NCBI GenBank assembly: GCA_965232815.1
Contig: OZ247427.1
Coordinates: 1,612,001 to 1,676,000 of the forward strand
Origin: Bin87 sp026710825
Lineage (GTDB): Bacteria > Chloroflexota > Dehalococcoidia > Lucifugimonadales > UBA3495
Direction: 5' to 3'
Length of the DNA stretch: 64,000 nucleotides
Within the stretch, counting starts at the first letter, position 1, and each line of letters begins with the position of its first letter. The position numbers and the translations under genes were made by a program. Below, in pieces: positions 1-9,521 of this stretch. The notes beneath the pieces were generated by a model, which searched no databases, was not told where the DNA came from, and saw only the letters and a program-made list of their open reading frames with translations.

Positions 1-3000
1 CCGACCTGAACTCCGGCGGTTCGTTCACGTCGGTGACGGTGATCGTTACGGCAAACGAGCCCGTGTTCCGGCCGTCGTAGGGCTGGATGATGACCTCGTA
101 GACGTTGTCCCGGTTGGAGTCGGCGGGCCGCTCGTAGTCGGGCGGCGAGCGGAAGTACAGGGTGCCGCCCTGGGTGATGAAGAAGTCGCCGCCGTCGGGG
201 CCGCCCACGCTCCAGCGGGTCACGTACAACCCCTCCGGGTCGCGCGCGCTGTAGGCCGCGCCCGACAGGCTGCCGTTTTCGGGGATGGTGAAGCTGGCCG
301 TGCCCGAAACCACCGGCCCCTCGTTCACGTCGGTCACGGTAACGGCGACCGTTAGCGAGGCGGTGTGGGTCCCGTCGCCGGCCCGCACGGTCACGTGGTA
401 GACATGCTCCTGTGCCAGGGCGGCCCGGGCCTCGAAGTCCGGCGGGTCGCTCTCGCTGAACGACAATTCCCCGCGGTCGTTGATGGCAAAGAAGCGCGCG
501 TCCACGCCGGCCACCGACCACGCGATGGTTGCCCCCTCCGGATCGGTGGCCCGGTAGGCGTACAGGCGGGTCGTCCGGTTCTCGGGATGCGTCATGGTCG
601 TGGCCGAACTGCTGGTGGTGGTGATGGTGGGCGGCTCGTTGACCGGCGTTACCGTCACCGTGACGTCGAATGAACCGTAGTAGCGCCCGTCGTAGGGCCG
701 CACCTGTAGCTGGTAGATGTTGTCCCGGTTGGAATCGGCGGGCCGCTCGTAGTCGGGCAGGTTGCGGAATGTCAGGACGCCGGACTCGTCGATCTGGAAG
801 TCGCCTCCGTCGGTGCCGCCGACGGACCAGCGGGTGACTGTCCCGCCCTCGGGGTCAAAGGCCGTGTAGGACGCGTTGGTCAGGTCCTGGTTTTCGGCTA
901 CGGTGTAGGACGATCGGCCGCTGGTAACCTCCGGCCCCTCGTTCACTGCGGTGACGGTTATGGTGACGGGAAGGGAGGCCTGGTTGCCGCCGTCGTCGGT
1001 GGCCTCGATGGTCGCGTCGTAGACGTTGTCCTGGCCCGAGTCGCCGGGCTGCTCGTAGTCGGGTGGGCTGCTATCGTCAAATGAAAACTCCCCGCGCTCG
1101 TTGATGGCGAAGAAACGTTCGTCCACACCGCCCACGGACCACGTGATGGTCGCGCTCCCCTCGGGGTCGCTGGCGCGGTAGGTGTAGAGACGAGTGGTGC
1201 GGTTTTCGGGCTGGCGCAGCGTGGTCGCCGACGTGCTGGTGGTTGTGATGGTCGGCGGCTCGTTGACCGGCGTTACCGTCACCGTAACGTCATACGAATC
1301 GTAGTACCTGCCGTCCGTTGCCTGCACCGCAAAGTTGTAGACGTTGTCCCGGTTGGAGTCGGCGGGACGCTCATGGTCGGGCGTGGCGCGGAAGGTCAAC
1401 TCGCCCTGCTCGCCGATGGTGAAATCCCCGCCGTCCGTGCCGGTGAGTCGCCACGCGGGATCCACGGTCAGATCGCCGACACCCGTGGCAGCATACGTCG
1501 CAAGCGTGCCGTCAAGGTTCTCCGCCCGGCCGAGTGTGGACGGACCCGTGATCTCGGTAACGTCCTCGACGGTTATGGTGATGTGATGGGAGCCGTAGTA
1601 CCGGCCGTCATAGGGCCGGATCTCCACCTCGTAGGTGTTGTTGCGGTCGGAGTCGTCCGGCCGCTCGTGGTCGGGAGTGTTCCGGAAGGTGATCTGGCCC
1701 TGATTGGTGACGGAGTCATGGGTGATGGTGAAATCGCCGCTGTCCCGGCCGCCCAGGCTCCAGCGGGTTACGCTGCCGCCCTCCGGGTCGGAGGCGGTGA
1801 AGCTGGCGCCCGACCAGGTCCGGTTCTCCTGGGCCGTGAAACTGCTGCCGCCGCTGGTCACCTCGGGCCCCTCGTTCACGTCGGTTACGGTGATGGTGAA
1901 CGAGAGCCGGTCGACGTGGCCGTCCTCGTCGGTGACGATCACCGTCAGTTGGTAGTCGTTCTGCCGGTCCGAGTCCACCGGAGCCTCAAAGTCAGGCCGA
2001 TTGATGAATACCAACGCGCCCGCGCTGCTGATGTTGAAAACGCCCGAATCGTCGCCTTCCAGCGTCCACGTGATCTCCTGCCGCTGCGGGTCGGAGGCTC
2101 GGAAGGTGTAGACCGTCGAGGTGCCGTTCTCCCGGTAGGTGGACGGCGGGCTGCGGGTGCTGATGGTGGGTTCCACGCCCTCGTTGTGGTTGGTGACGGT
2201 GATGGTCACGTCCACGCTGTCGGTGAGGCCCTGGTCGTCCGTTACCACCACCGTGATCTCGTAGATGTTGTCCCGGTTGGCGTCGGCGGGATTCTCAAAG
2301 TCCGGTGGCGTGGCGAAGGTCAGCACGCCGCCGGAACTGATCCGGAAGTCATTGCTGTCAGTGCCGGTGACGGACCAGGTCACGGCGCGACCCTGGGGGT
2401 CCCGGGCGCGGAAGGTGTACACCGCGCCGGTGCCGTTCTCCCGGTAAGGCGACGGGTTGGACGTGGTCGTGATGGTGGGCTCCTCCGCGCCCGTGGAATT
2501 GGTGACGGTGATGGTCACGTCCAATGTGGCGGTGTTGGAGTCGTCGTCTTCTGCGTCCACCGTCACCAGGTACTCGTTGTCCTGATTGGTGTCGTCCGGA
2601 GCCTCGAAATCGGGGATTTCGGCGAAGGTCAGCGCTCCCGTTTCGCTGATGTCGAAGTCGTCGTCATCGGTTCCGGAGAGCGACCAGGTGATCGTTGCGC
2701 CCTCCGGGTCGGTGGCCCGGTAGGTGGACACCGTGCGGACGTTGTTCTCGGCGTAGGACAGGGTCTCGGTTCCAGTGATGGTGGGCGGTTCGTTCACCGG
2801 GGTCACGGTGACCGTCACGTCCAGCGCGCCGGTCAGGCTGCCGTCGGACGCACGCACCTGCACGAGGTACTCGTTGTCGCGGTTGGAGTCGGCGGGCCGC
2901 TCGTAGTCCGGCGTGTTGCGGAAGGTCAGGACGCCGGTGTCACGGTTGATGGTGAAATCTCCCCCATCCGTGCCGGACACGCTCCAGGTGAACGTGGTGG

Positions 3001-3700
3001 CGCTGCCCTCGGGATCGGTGGCGGAATAGGTCTCGTCGAACGCCTCGTCGTTCTCGCTGAGGGCGAGCGACGTGCGCCCTTCCACCGTGGGCGGCTCGTT
3101 GACGTCGGTGACGGTGACCGCGACATCCAACTCGCCGGAATTGCTGTCGGTGTCCGTGCCGACCACCGTAATTTCATAGGTGTTGCCCCGGCTGGCCTCG
3201 AAATCCGGTGGGTCATTGAAGGTCAGGTAGCCGCTGCCGTCGATGGAGAAGAAGCCGGCGTCCGTGCCGCTCACCGTCCATTCGACGGAGTCTCGTTCCG
3301 GGTCGGCGGCGGTATAGCGGGTTACGTTTCCGGTGCGGTTCTCCCGCCATTCCACGGCCGTGTTGCCGCTGATCACGGGCGGCTCGTTCACGTTGGCAAC
3401 CTCGATCTGCACCTGGATGGTGTCGGAGAGCCCATCGGGGTCTTCGACCTTGAGGTTCACCCGCTGCGTGGTCCTGCGCTCGTGGTCGAGGGTGGCGCCG
3501 TCGCCCACGCGGATCTGGCCCGTCGCGCTGTCAACGGTGTACGGGCCGCCCTGCTGCGAGCTGATCTCATAGGTCAGCGTGTCGTTGTTCAGGTCGGTGG
3601 CCTCCACCGGTTCGCCCACCGCCGTTCCCGCCGGCGAGTTTTCGGCTACCGACCGCGTCGTGCTCGTACCGTCGTCAAATTCGGGGGCCACGTTATCGTC
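1..3700 (-). repeat. Tandem cadherin-like repeat array within the giant protease gene
   Basis: Unit boundaries (VTDVNEPP-like linker) recur near 3390, 3095, 2790, 2490, 2190, 1875, 1565, 1265, 945, 640, 330 and 20, so each unit is about 300 bp (about 100 residues). A higher-order period of about 622 bp is also visible: the linker reading GGCGGCTCGTTGACCGGCG (+ strand) occurs at about 630 and again at about 1252. A second block, GGTTGGAGTCGGCGGG, occurs near 106, 728, 1350 and 2880. This indicates recent two-unit duplications. Confidence 0.85.
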
Positions 3701-6700
3701 GATCACGGTGATGGTGACGGTCACGGTGGCGCTGCCGCCCTGCAGGTGCGCCGGCAACGGATCGGACCCCACATAGGCCAGCGTCGCCGTGAATGTCTCG
3801 TCGTCCTCGCTGCCGTCGCCGCCGGCGATGTTCACCGTGAATTCTTTGGTCGCCTCGTATCTTTGCCCGCTGTCGGTGAAATCGGACTGGCTGAAAGTCT
3901 GGCGTTGGGTCCGGCCGGTGTAGTCGCTGGAACCCGCGGTGCCGTCGGCAAAGGTAACTTCGGCAACGAAGGAGAACCCGCTCTCCGGCTGCTTGTCCTT
4001 CGTGGTGGTGGCAACACCCTTCAATACAACCTGGCCCGCGCCCTCGGCCACGGTGACCGGATCAACGGCCCAGCCCAGGGTGACCGGCACGTGATCGTTG
4101 TCCAACGCGGTGGCCGTGTCGGAGGTATCCGTTCCCAGCACGTAGCCCGAACCGGACCGCAACGCAACCGTGACCGTGCTGTTGTCCTCGTCCTCGGTGT
4201 CGTCGTTCAGGGCGATGTCCAACGTGGCCGTGCTTGAACCGGCGCTGAATGTCGCCGTGGTGGGCTGCCCGGACGCCAGCATCCGCCCGGTTTCGGACAC
4301 GCGCACGTTGACCGTCAGGGCATCGTCCGGGACCCCAACCCGCGTGAGCCGGAACTCCAGGGTGTCATCCTCAGCAGCGCTGGTGTCGACCGCCGCGATG
4401 GATACCGTCGGCCGGTCGTTGTCCTGGATGGTCACGGTGGCTGCTGCGGACCCGCCCTGAAGGTGCGACGGGTTGGAGTCGACATAGTTGACCGTAACGG
4501 TGAAAGTCTCATCCCGCTCGTCGTCCGTGTCGTTCACGATGGGCACCGTAACGGACTTGCTGGCGCGGTAACGCCGGTTGCCGTCAACGGTCACGGCGCC
4601 GAAATCGGCCTGATTAAAGGTCACCGTCGTGGACGCGTGGGTGTAGTCGTCCGTGTCGTAGGCGGTGCCGGGAGAAGTGACAACCGTCGCGTCGAACGTG
4701 AAGCCGCTCTCGGGGCGCTTGTCGCTCGTGGTGGTGGCCGTGGCAGTCAGCCTCACGGTGCTCGAACTCTCGTTCACGGACACTGTTGCGGGATTCCAGC
4801 CGAGCGTCACCCCCACCTGCTCGTCGTCGCCGATGGTCACCGTCGCGACCGCGTTGCTCGTCGCGAAGTTGGGATTGGAGGAATCCACGAACGCCAGCGT
4901 TGCGGTGAACGTCTCGTCGTCTTCGTCCACCGCGTCATCGCTGATGGTGAAGGTGTAATCCCGGTTGGCCTGGTACCGGTAGCCACTGCTGGTCATCACC
5001 CGTTCGAAGTCGCTTTGATCGAACGTCAACGTGGAACCGGACGACGGCGCGTAGTCGTCGGGATCCGTGGCCGTGTCGTCGGCGGTGGTCACGGTCGCGC
5101 CCAATGAGAAATCGGACGGCAACGTTTCGTCGCTGTCCGTGGTCATGATGGCCTTCAGGGTGACGGACCCGCCGTCTTCGTTCACTGAAACCGAGGTATC
5201 TTCCCACTCCAGCGTCAAGCCGACGTCGGTGTTGGATGGGGTTCCGGTTTTGGTTGCGGACCACGAGCCTGGGCCGCCGGCGTTCCAGCCGCGCATCTGC
5301 ACGTCGTACGACACCCAGTTGGTCAGGCCCCCGATGGTAGACAACCCCCGGATGTCTGGCACATCGATTTTGACTGTCCAGTTTGCGTCAATGGTCTCGT
5401 CTTCGCTGGTTTCTATGTAACGCAGGTCGTACGACGTGACCGGGTAGGGTGGAACGCTTACCGCGGAGGCCCACTGCACGGCAAGCTTGTTTCCGTCGGG
5501 GTCGGCGGTGATGCTGCTGATGAAAGGCGGACCCGGCACGCCGACCACTGTACGAGAGGCGGACCAGGGGTGCTCGGTGGTTCCAACCACCGCTCGCACC
5601 TGGACATAGTGCGACCGTCCGCGCCCCAGGAGTACGGTCGGCACGAGGGTGTGTTCCAGCGGGCCGCCGACCGTGGACGTCCAGATGGAATCGTGCTCGT
5701 ACCAGCCGTCGAAGTTGGTGTATTTGTGCCGGAGATCGTAGGAGGTGATGGTCCCCAGGTTGGAGTCGGCTGGCGGCGTCCATTTCACGACGAACGTTTC
5801 ATCGACACCAAAAAGGGACGCGATCGCCGGCGCGTCCAGGGCGCCCGTGGTCACCGTTTCCGTCTCCGACCACTCGCCGTTGCCCAAAGCGCTCACCGCG
5901 CGCACCCGCACGTCGTACTCAACCTCGCCGTCTAGGCCGCTGGCCGTGTGCTGACGGACGCTTGCCCCGATTGTCGCCGAGGTCCGTTCGTCGTCGGACT
6001 TATCGGTGGCGTCGCTGCGTATGTAGTGAACCTGATATCCGGTTATGGGCGATACGCCGGGATCGGCTGGCGCTTCCCAGGTCACTGTGAAAGCGCCCGA
6101 AGACGGTTGCACTTCGTCGATGGGCACCGGCGCCGGCTTCGTCCCGTGGCCGTAGGCCGTGATGCTCCAGGACTCGAGGGTTCCCTGTTCTCCCGAGACG
6201 TGGTCGGTGACGCGCAGCGTCCACTCGCCGGCGGGACTTTCGCCCAGGTGTCTGGCCGAACCGAGCCGCAGCGGGCCTGACACCCAGGAGAACGGGGTTG
6301 TTGTGTTGTACACCGATTTGTCGAAGTGAGGGGACAGTTTGGATACCGTGCCCGACGGCGATTCCACCTCCACCTCCAGGTCCACGAACGAAGGATGAGT
6401 AGTATCCGGGACCACGTGGATGTACTCGATGAATTCGACATGGTCGTCCAGAGACAGCTTCTGGGTCACCGTTGTGCCGGGGATGCTGCCCGTCGCATCT
6501 GGGATGGAGATGTTGATTTCGCCGGATTGGGCGGTGGATTTTCGCAGGCCCGGGAGGTTGGTCCAGCCGTCGGCCAGGTTCACCGCGGCCTGGGCGTCCA
6601 CCACGCCGAAACCGTATTCGTGGTTGAAGTTGTACTTCCCGGTGTCGCCGTATTTGTCGGCTCCCTCCTCCCAGCCGTCGTTGTCCGCGTCGTTCTTGCG

Positions 6701-9454
6701 GGCGGAGGCGGCCAGGATGAGTTTCACGTCCCGCCAGGTGAGGGCGTTGTTGGCCTTGCGGACCAGCGCGGCCACGCCGGACACGATGGGCGCCGCCGCG
6801 CTGGTGCCGCCGAAACTGGTGGTGTACCGGTTGTTGGGGGCGGTGGTCGCGATGTACACATAGCGACCGTGGCTGGCAGGAGCGCACACCCACAGGTTTG
6901 ATCCCGGCTCTGAGTAAAACGTTCGCACCCCATCGCCGTCCACCCCGCAGGCCGCGGTAACGGCGTAAAAGTTGGTGCGTTCGTCTCTGGACGAATGGCC
7001 TCCGGCCCGGGCGCCGTTGCCGGCCCCCCACACAAAGAAAACGCCCTTCCCGCCGTAGCCCGTAGTAACGGCGGTTTCGATCGCCTCCTCCCACAGGCTG
7101 GTCACAAGCTCGTGCCCTCCTCCTGAACCCCTGCTTCCCCAGCTGTTGTTGTTCACCGCCGTGGTATCCGCATGCAGTGATGCGGCCTTAACCTCGTCGC
7201 CCAAATTGCCTGACAACAGGTAGTTGTAACCGTAGATCGTTGCCCGCGGCGCCACGCCCCGCATGCCTATTGCGTTGTCCCGGGCGGCTATGAGGCCGGC
7301 AACCGCTGTGCCGTGGGTTTCAAACGGATGGTATATGCCACCCTGGTTGGCAAAGTCGTGATTCTTTGCCGTGTCAACGTTCGCGGTCAGGTCCTCGTGC
7401 TGGTGGTGTATCCCGTCGTCCACCACGGCTACGGTGATACCTTCGCCCAGGTTGCCGCCGCTCCAGACCCCCTCGACGTTGATGTCCTCCGTCGAACCCG
7501 AGCCATACAATCCGTCATCCTGCAGGTGCCACTGGCAGCCGTACCAAATGTCGGATATCCCGCCGCGCGGCACATCCTTGCACGTTTCCTCCAGCTGCGT
7601 TAATCCAAAGTCGTCGACAGCCAGGATGGTGTATTTTCCGGTGCTTCCCCCGACGCCGGTCACCTTCACGTAGTGCGTGCCAGCTTCGAGGCGGTGGAGG
7701 ATGGCGAAGCTGATCCTATTTTTGTACTGGCGGGGAAAACCGTTGTTGAAGTTGGCGTCAATCGTGGTTCCCATATCGTCCACGAGCTCAGCGTCAACAT
7801 CAGTGCCCCAATTGTTGGCCGCGGCCCAGATCTGCACGTAGGTCGTATCCGCTACGGTGATGCTGAAATAGTCCACGTCGGCGCTGGAGGTTATGTTGCC
7901 GCCGGCCGCCTCCTCCAACCCCAGGTTCAAGGCTTGTGCGTCCGCTATGGTGCTGCCCGGGTCTCCGGCATCGTTTACGTATATGTCGTACACTCCGAAG
8001 AGCCGTCTGCGATCGCTGTTCACCTTGAGTTCGTAGGTGCCCGCGTCGAGCAACCGGCGGATTACGAAGCCCTCGAGCTCCGGAAAGAGGTTGCCATCGA
8101 CGTTCTGGGCAAGAACGGCCCCGTCTTCGTTCAACAGCTGGCCGGTGAGGTTCGTGCCCAAGCTCCGTATGATGACGTCCGTCTGTTCCGTCAACTCCAG
8201 GTCCCAGGAGTCGGTCTCGCTGGCCGGATCTATCAGTCCGGTGACGCTGCTGCCCACTGTCAGCGTGTCGGGATCAACGGGGTCGGTGGTCCCGGTATAG
8301 ATGCGGTCATTGGTGTCGGGCCCGGTCCGGATGCGGAGCACGTATTCGCCGATGGCCGAGTCGTGCCCGCGGACCCTTATGTAGTAGGTCCCGGCTTCCA
8401 GGGTGCGCCGGATGACGAGGGCATTCGGGTTGGCCAGCTCTGAGTTGCTGCCGCTGGAGGTGATGCTATTGCCGTCGCCATCGTACAGCCTGCCCACAGA
8501 GTCCAGGCTGCCCTCGGTGAAGAACAGGAAGCCGACGGGGTCCGGGGCCTGCTCGTCAGTGATGACTATCTTAAAGTAGTCCCAGTCCGCAGAGTAGTCG
8601 TAACCGTCAAATATGACGCCGTCGGTTATCTTGCCCCAGAAATAGTTGTCGCCCATGGGATCGAGTTCACCGGAAGACGTGGTGGCCAGGGTAATTTCCC
8701 GGGCGTTGGCCAGGTTCGGGCCCGAATCCGCCGGCGTGCCGGTGGCGGTGTCCGACCACGACCCCGCGACGGCAAATTCCACCGCCCGCACCTGCACGTC
8801 ATACTCCGTGTCGAGGGTCAAACCGGTGATGCCGTGCAGCAACCGGTCATCGACGCCGGCATCAACCACCTCCGTCCACTGGTCGTCCGTCTTGTCGGTG
8901 GCGTCGGTCTGTATGTACCGCAGGTCGTAGGTGGTGGAGATGGCGGTGTCCACCAAAGTTGTGGGAGCATTCCACGTCACCGCCACCGCGCCGTCGTCGC
9001 CTCGCACCGCGGCCAGGGTGGCCCTGGTTGCATCCGATAGCGTCGGCGTGCCCGTAACAGTTGCCGACCACGCGCCGTCCCCCTCCGCGTTGACGGCACG
9101 GACCTGCACGTCGTACTCGGTATCGTTGGTGAGACCGTCCAGGGCGTACCTCCGGTGGCCGCCGTTGGTGGCCCAGGCGTCTTCCTCCTCGGTCCATTGG
9201 CCGTCGGCCTTGTCGGTGGCGTCGGTCTCGATGTACCGCAGGTCGTAGGCGGTGATGGTGGAGCCGCCATCGCTGGATGGAGCCGACCACTCCACCAGCA
9301 GCCAGCCGGCGCGGGCCGTTACCGTATCGATGGTCGGCGCACCAGGCGTCGTCGCCTGCGCGCCGGCGTTCAACGGGATCAGCAGTCCCAGCAGGGCCAG
9401 CAGGACGAGCACGGCCGCCAGCAACCGCGCATCAGGCAATCCGATCCTGGTCAT
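1..9454 (-). CDS. Giant secreted kexin-type subtilase with FnIII, PPC, P, Calx-beta and cadherin domains (C-terminus beyond window)
   Basis: Reading one frame from ATG at 9454 to the left edge gives at least 3151 codons with no stop; I checked the frame near 7108, 5296 and 58. Order: signal peptide (hydrophobic LLAAVLVLLALLGLL ending AGAQA), two fibronectin-III domains (about 9350-8735), three PPC-type beta domains (8730-7620), an S8 catalytic domain (7620-6560), a proprotein-convertase P domain (6550-6150), three FnIII domains (6140-5230), four Calx-beta-like units (5225-3700) and at least 12 cadherin-like units to the edge. The triad is visible: Asp in VVDDGI (about 7420), His in HGTAVAG (about 7310), Ser in GTSAAAP (about 6804). 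Protease plus P domain defines the S8B/kexin type. The Ca-binding beta-repeat tail suggests a cell-surface or secreted, possibly adhesive, protease. It lies 67 bp behind a lipoprotein gene that looks like its pro-domain. No strong Shine-Dalgarno is seen. Substrate unknown. Confidence 0.93.
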   Translation of the reverse strand, partial: MTRIGLPDARLLAAVLVLLALLGLLIPLNAGAQATTPGAPTIDTVTARAGWLLVEWSAPSSDGGSTITAYDLRYIETDATDKADGQWTEEEDAWATNGGHRRYALDGLTNDTEYDVQVRAVNAEGDGAWSATVTGTPTLSDATRATLAAVRGDDGAVAVTWNAPTTLVDTAISTTYDLRYIQTDATDKTDDQWTEVVDAGVDDRLLHGITGLTLDTEYDVQVRAVEFAVAGSWSDTATGTPADSGPNLANAREITLATTSSGELDPMGDNYFWGKITDGVIFDGYDYSADWDYFKIVITDEQAPDPVGFLFFTEGSLDSVGRLYDGDGNSITSSGSNSELANPNALVIRRTLEAGTYYIRVRGHDSAIGEYVLRIRTGPDTNDRIYTGTTDPVDPDTLTVGSSVTGLIDPASETDSWDLELTEQTDVIIRSLGTNLTGQLLNEDGAVLAQNVDGNLFPELEGFVIRRLLDAGTYELKVNSDRRRLFGVYDIYVNDAGDPGSTIADAQALNLGLEEAAGGNITSSADVDYFSITVADTTYVQIWAAANNWGTDVDAELVDDMGTTIDANFNNGFPRQYKNRISFAILHRLEAGTHYVKVTGVGGSTGKYTILAVDDFGLTQLEETCKDVPRGGISDIWYGCQWHLQDDGLYGSGSTEDINVEGVWSGGNLGEGITVAVVDDGIHHQHEDLTANVDTAKNHDFANQGGIYHPFETHGTAVAGLIAARDNAIGMRGVAPRATIYGYNYLLSGNLGDEVKAASLHADTTAVNNNSWGSRGSGGGHELVTSLWEEAIETAVTTGYGGKGVFFVWGAGNGARAGGHSSRDERTNFYAVTAACGVDGDGVRTFYSEPGSNLWVCAPASHGRYVYIATTAPNNRYTTSFGGTSAAAPIVSGVAALVRKANNALTWRDVKLILAASARKNDADNDGWEEGADKYGDTGKYNFNHEYGFGVVDAQAAVNLADGWTNLPGLRKSTAQSGEINISIPDATGSIPGTTVTQKLSLDDHVEFIEYIHVVPDTTHPSFVDLEVEVESPSGTVSKLSPHFDKSVYNTTTPFSWVSGPLRLGSARHLGESPAGEWTLRVTDHVSGEQGTLESWSITAYGHGTKPAPVPIDEVQPSSGAFTVTWEAPADPGVSPITGYQVHYIRSDATDKSDDERTSATIGASVRQHTASGLDGEVEYDVRVRAVSALGNGEWSETETVTTGALDAPAIASLFGVDETFVVKWTPPADSNLGTITSYDLRHKYTNFDGWYEHDSIWTSTVGGPLEHTLVPTVLLGRGRSHYVQVRAVVGTTEHPWSASRTVVGVPGPPFISSITADPDGNKLAVQWASAVSVPPYPVTSYDLRYIETSEDETIDANWTVKIDVPDIRGLSTIGGLTNWVSYDVQMRGWNAGGPGSWSATKTGTPSNTDVGLTLEWEDTSVSVNEDGGSVTLKAIMTTDSDETLPSDFSLGATVTTADDTATDPDDYAPSSGSTLTFDQSDFERVMTSSGYRYQANRDYTFTISDDAVDEDDETFTATLAFVDSSNPNFATSNAVATVTIGDDEQVGVTLGWNPATVSVNESSSTVRLTATATTTSDKRPESGFTFDATVVTSPGTAYDTDDYTHASTTVTFNQADFGAVTVDGNRRYRASKSVTVPIVNDTDDERDETFTVTVNYVDSNPSHLQGGSAAATVTIQDNDRPTVSIAAVDTSAAEDDTLEFRLTRVGVPDDALTVNVRVSETGRMLASGQPTTATFSAGSSTATLDIALNDDTEDEDNSTVTVALRSGSGYVLGTDTSDTATALDNDHVPVTLGWAVDPVTVAEGAGQVVLKGVATTTKDKQPESGFSFVAEVTFADGTAGSSDYTGRTQRQTFSQSDFTDSGQRYEATKEFTVNIAGGDGSEDDETFTATLAYVGSDPLPAHLQGGSATVTVTITVIDDNVAPEFDDGTSTTRSVAENSPAGTAVGEPVEATDLNNDTLTYEISSQQGGPYTVDSATGQIRVGDGATLDHERRTTQRVNLKVEDPDGLSDTIQVQIEVANVNEPPVISGNTAVEWRENRTGNVTRYTAADPERDSVEWTVSGTDAGFFSIDGSGYLTFNDPPDFEASRGNTYEITVVGTDTDSNSGELDVAVTVTDVNEPPTVEGRTSLALSENDEAFDETYSATDPEGSATTFTWSVSGTDGGDFTINRDTGVLTFRNTPDYERPADSNRDNEYLVQVRASDGSLTGALDVTVTVTPVNEPPTITGTETLSYAENNVRTVSTYRATDPEGATITWSLSGTDDDDFDISETGALTFAEIPDFEAPDDTNQDNEYLVTVDAEDDDSNTATLDVTITVTNSTGAEEPTITTTSNPSPYRENGTGAVYTFRARDPQGRAVTWSVTGTDSNDFRISSGGVLTFATPPDFENPADANRDNIYEITVVVTDDQGLTDSVDVTITVTNHNEGVEPTISTRSPPSTYRENGTSTVYTFRASDPQRQEITWTLEGDDSGVFNISSAGALVFINRPDFEAPVDSDRQNDYQLTVIVTDEDGHVDRLSFTITVTDVNEGPEVTSGGSSFTAQENRTWSGASFTASDPEGGSVTRWSLGGRDSGDFTITHDSVTNQGQITFRNTPDHERPDDSDRNNTYEVEIRPYDGRYYGSHHITITVEDVTEITGPSTLGRAENLDGTLATYAATGVGDLTVDPAWRLTGTDGGDFTIGEQGELTFRATPDHERPADSNRDNVYNFAVQATDGRYYDSYDVTVTVTPVNEPPTITTTSTSATTLRQPENRTTRLYTYRASDPEGSATITWSVGGVDERFFAINERGEFSFDDSSPPDYEQPGDSGQDNVYDATIEATDDGGNQASLPVTITVTAVNEGPEVTSGRSSYTVAENQDLTNASYTAFDPEGGTVTRWSVGGTDGGDFQIDESGVLTFRNLPDYERPADSNRDNIYQLQVRPYDGRYYGSFDVTVTVTPVNEPPTITTTSSSATTMTHPENRTTRLYAYRATDPEGATIAWSVAGVDARFFAINDRGELSFSESDPPDFEARAALAQEHVYHVTVRAGDGTHTASLTVAVTVTDVNEGPVVSGTASFTIPENGSLSGAAYSARDPEGLYVTRWSVGGPDGGDFFITQGGTLYFRSPPDYERPADSNRDNVYEVIIQPYDGRNTGSFAVTITVTDVNEPPEFRS

Positions 9455-9521
9455 ACCGGACGTTCGCGCCTGCGACGCGCAGCCGGCAAAAAGAACCGGT
9501 CGCCCGGGAACCCGCGTGGCA

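Noticed and set aside
1..3700. Possible CRISPR array because of regular repeats
   Set aside because: Period is about 300 bp, repeats are coding cadherin units in one frame, with no short repeat-spacer structure.
1373..4237. A long plus-strand open frame of 954 codons across the cadherin/Calx-beta region
   Set aside because: It is the antisense of the protease repeats; its translation is a monotonous VGDGDG/RRGV repeat made by the codon bias of the real minus-strand gene.
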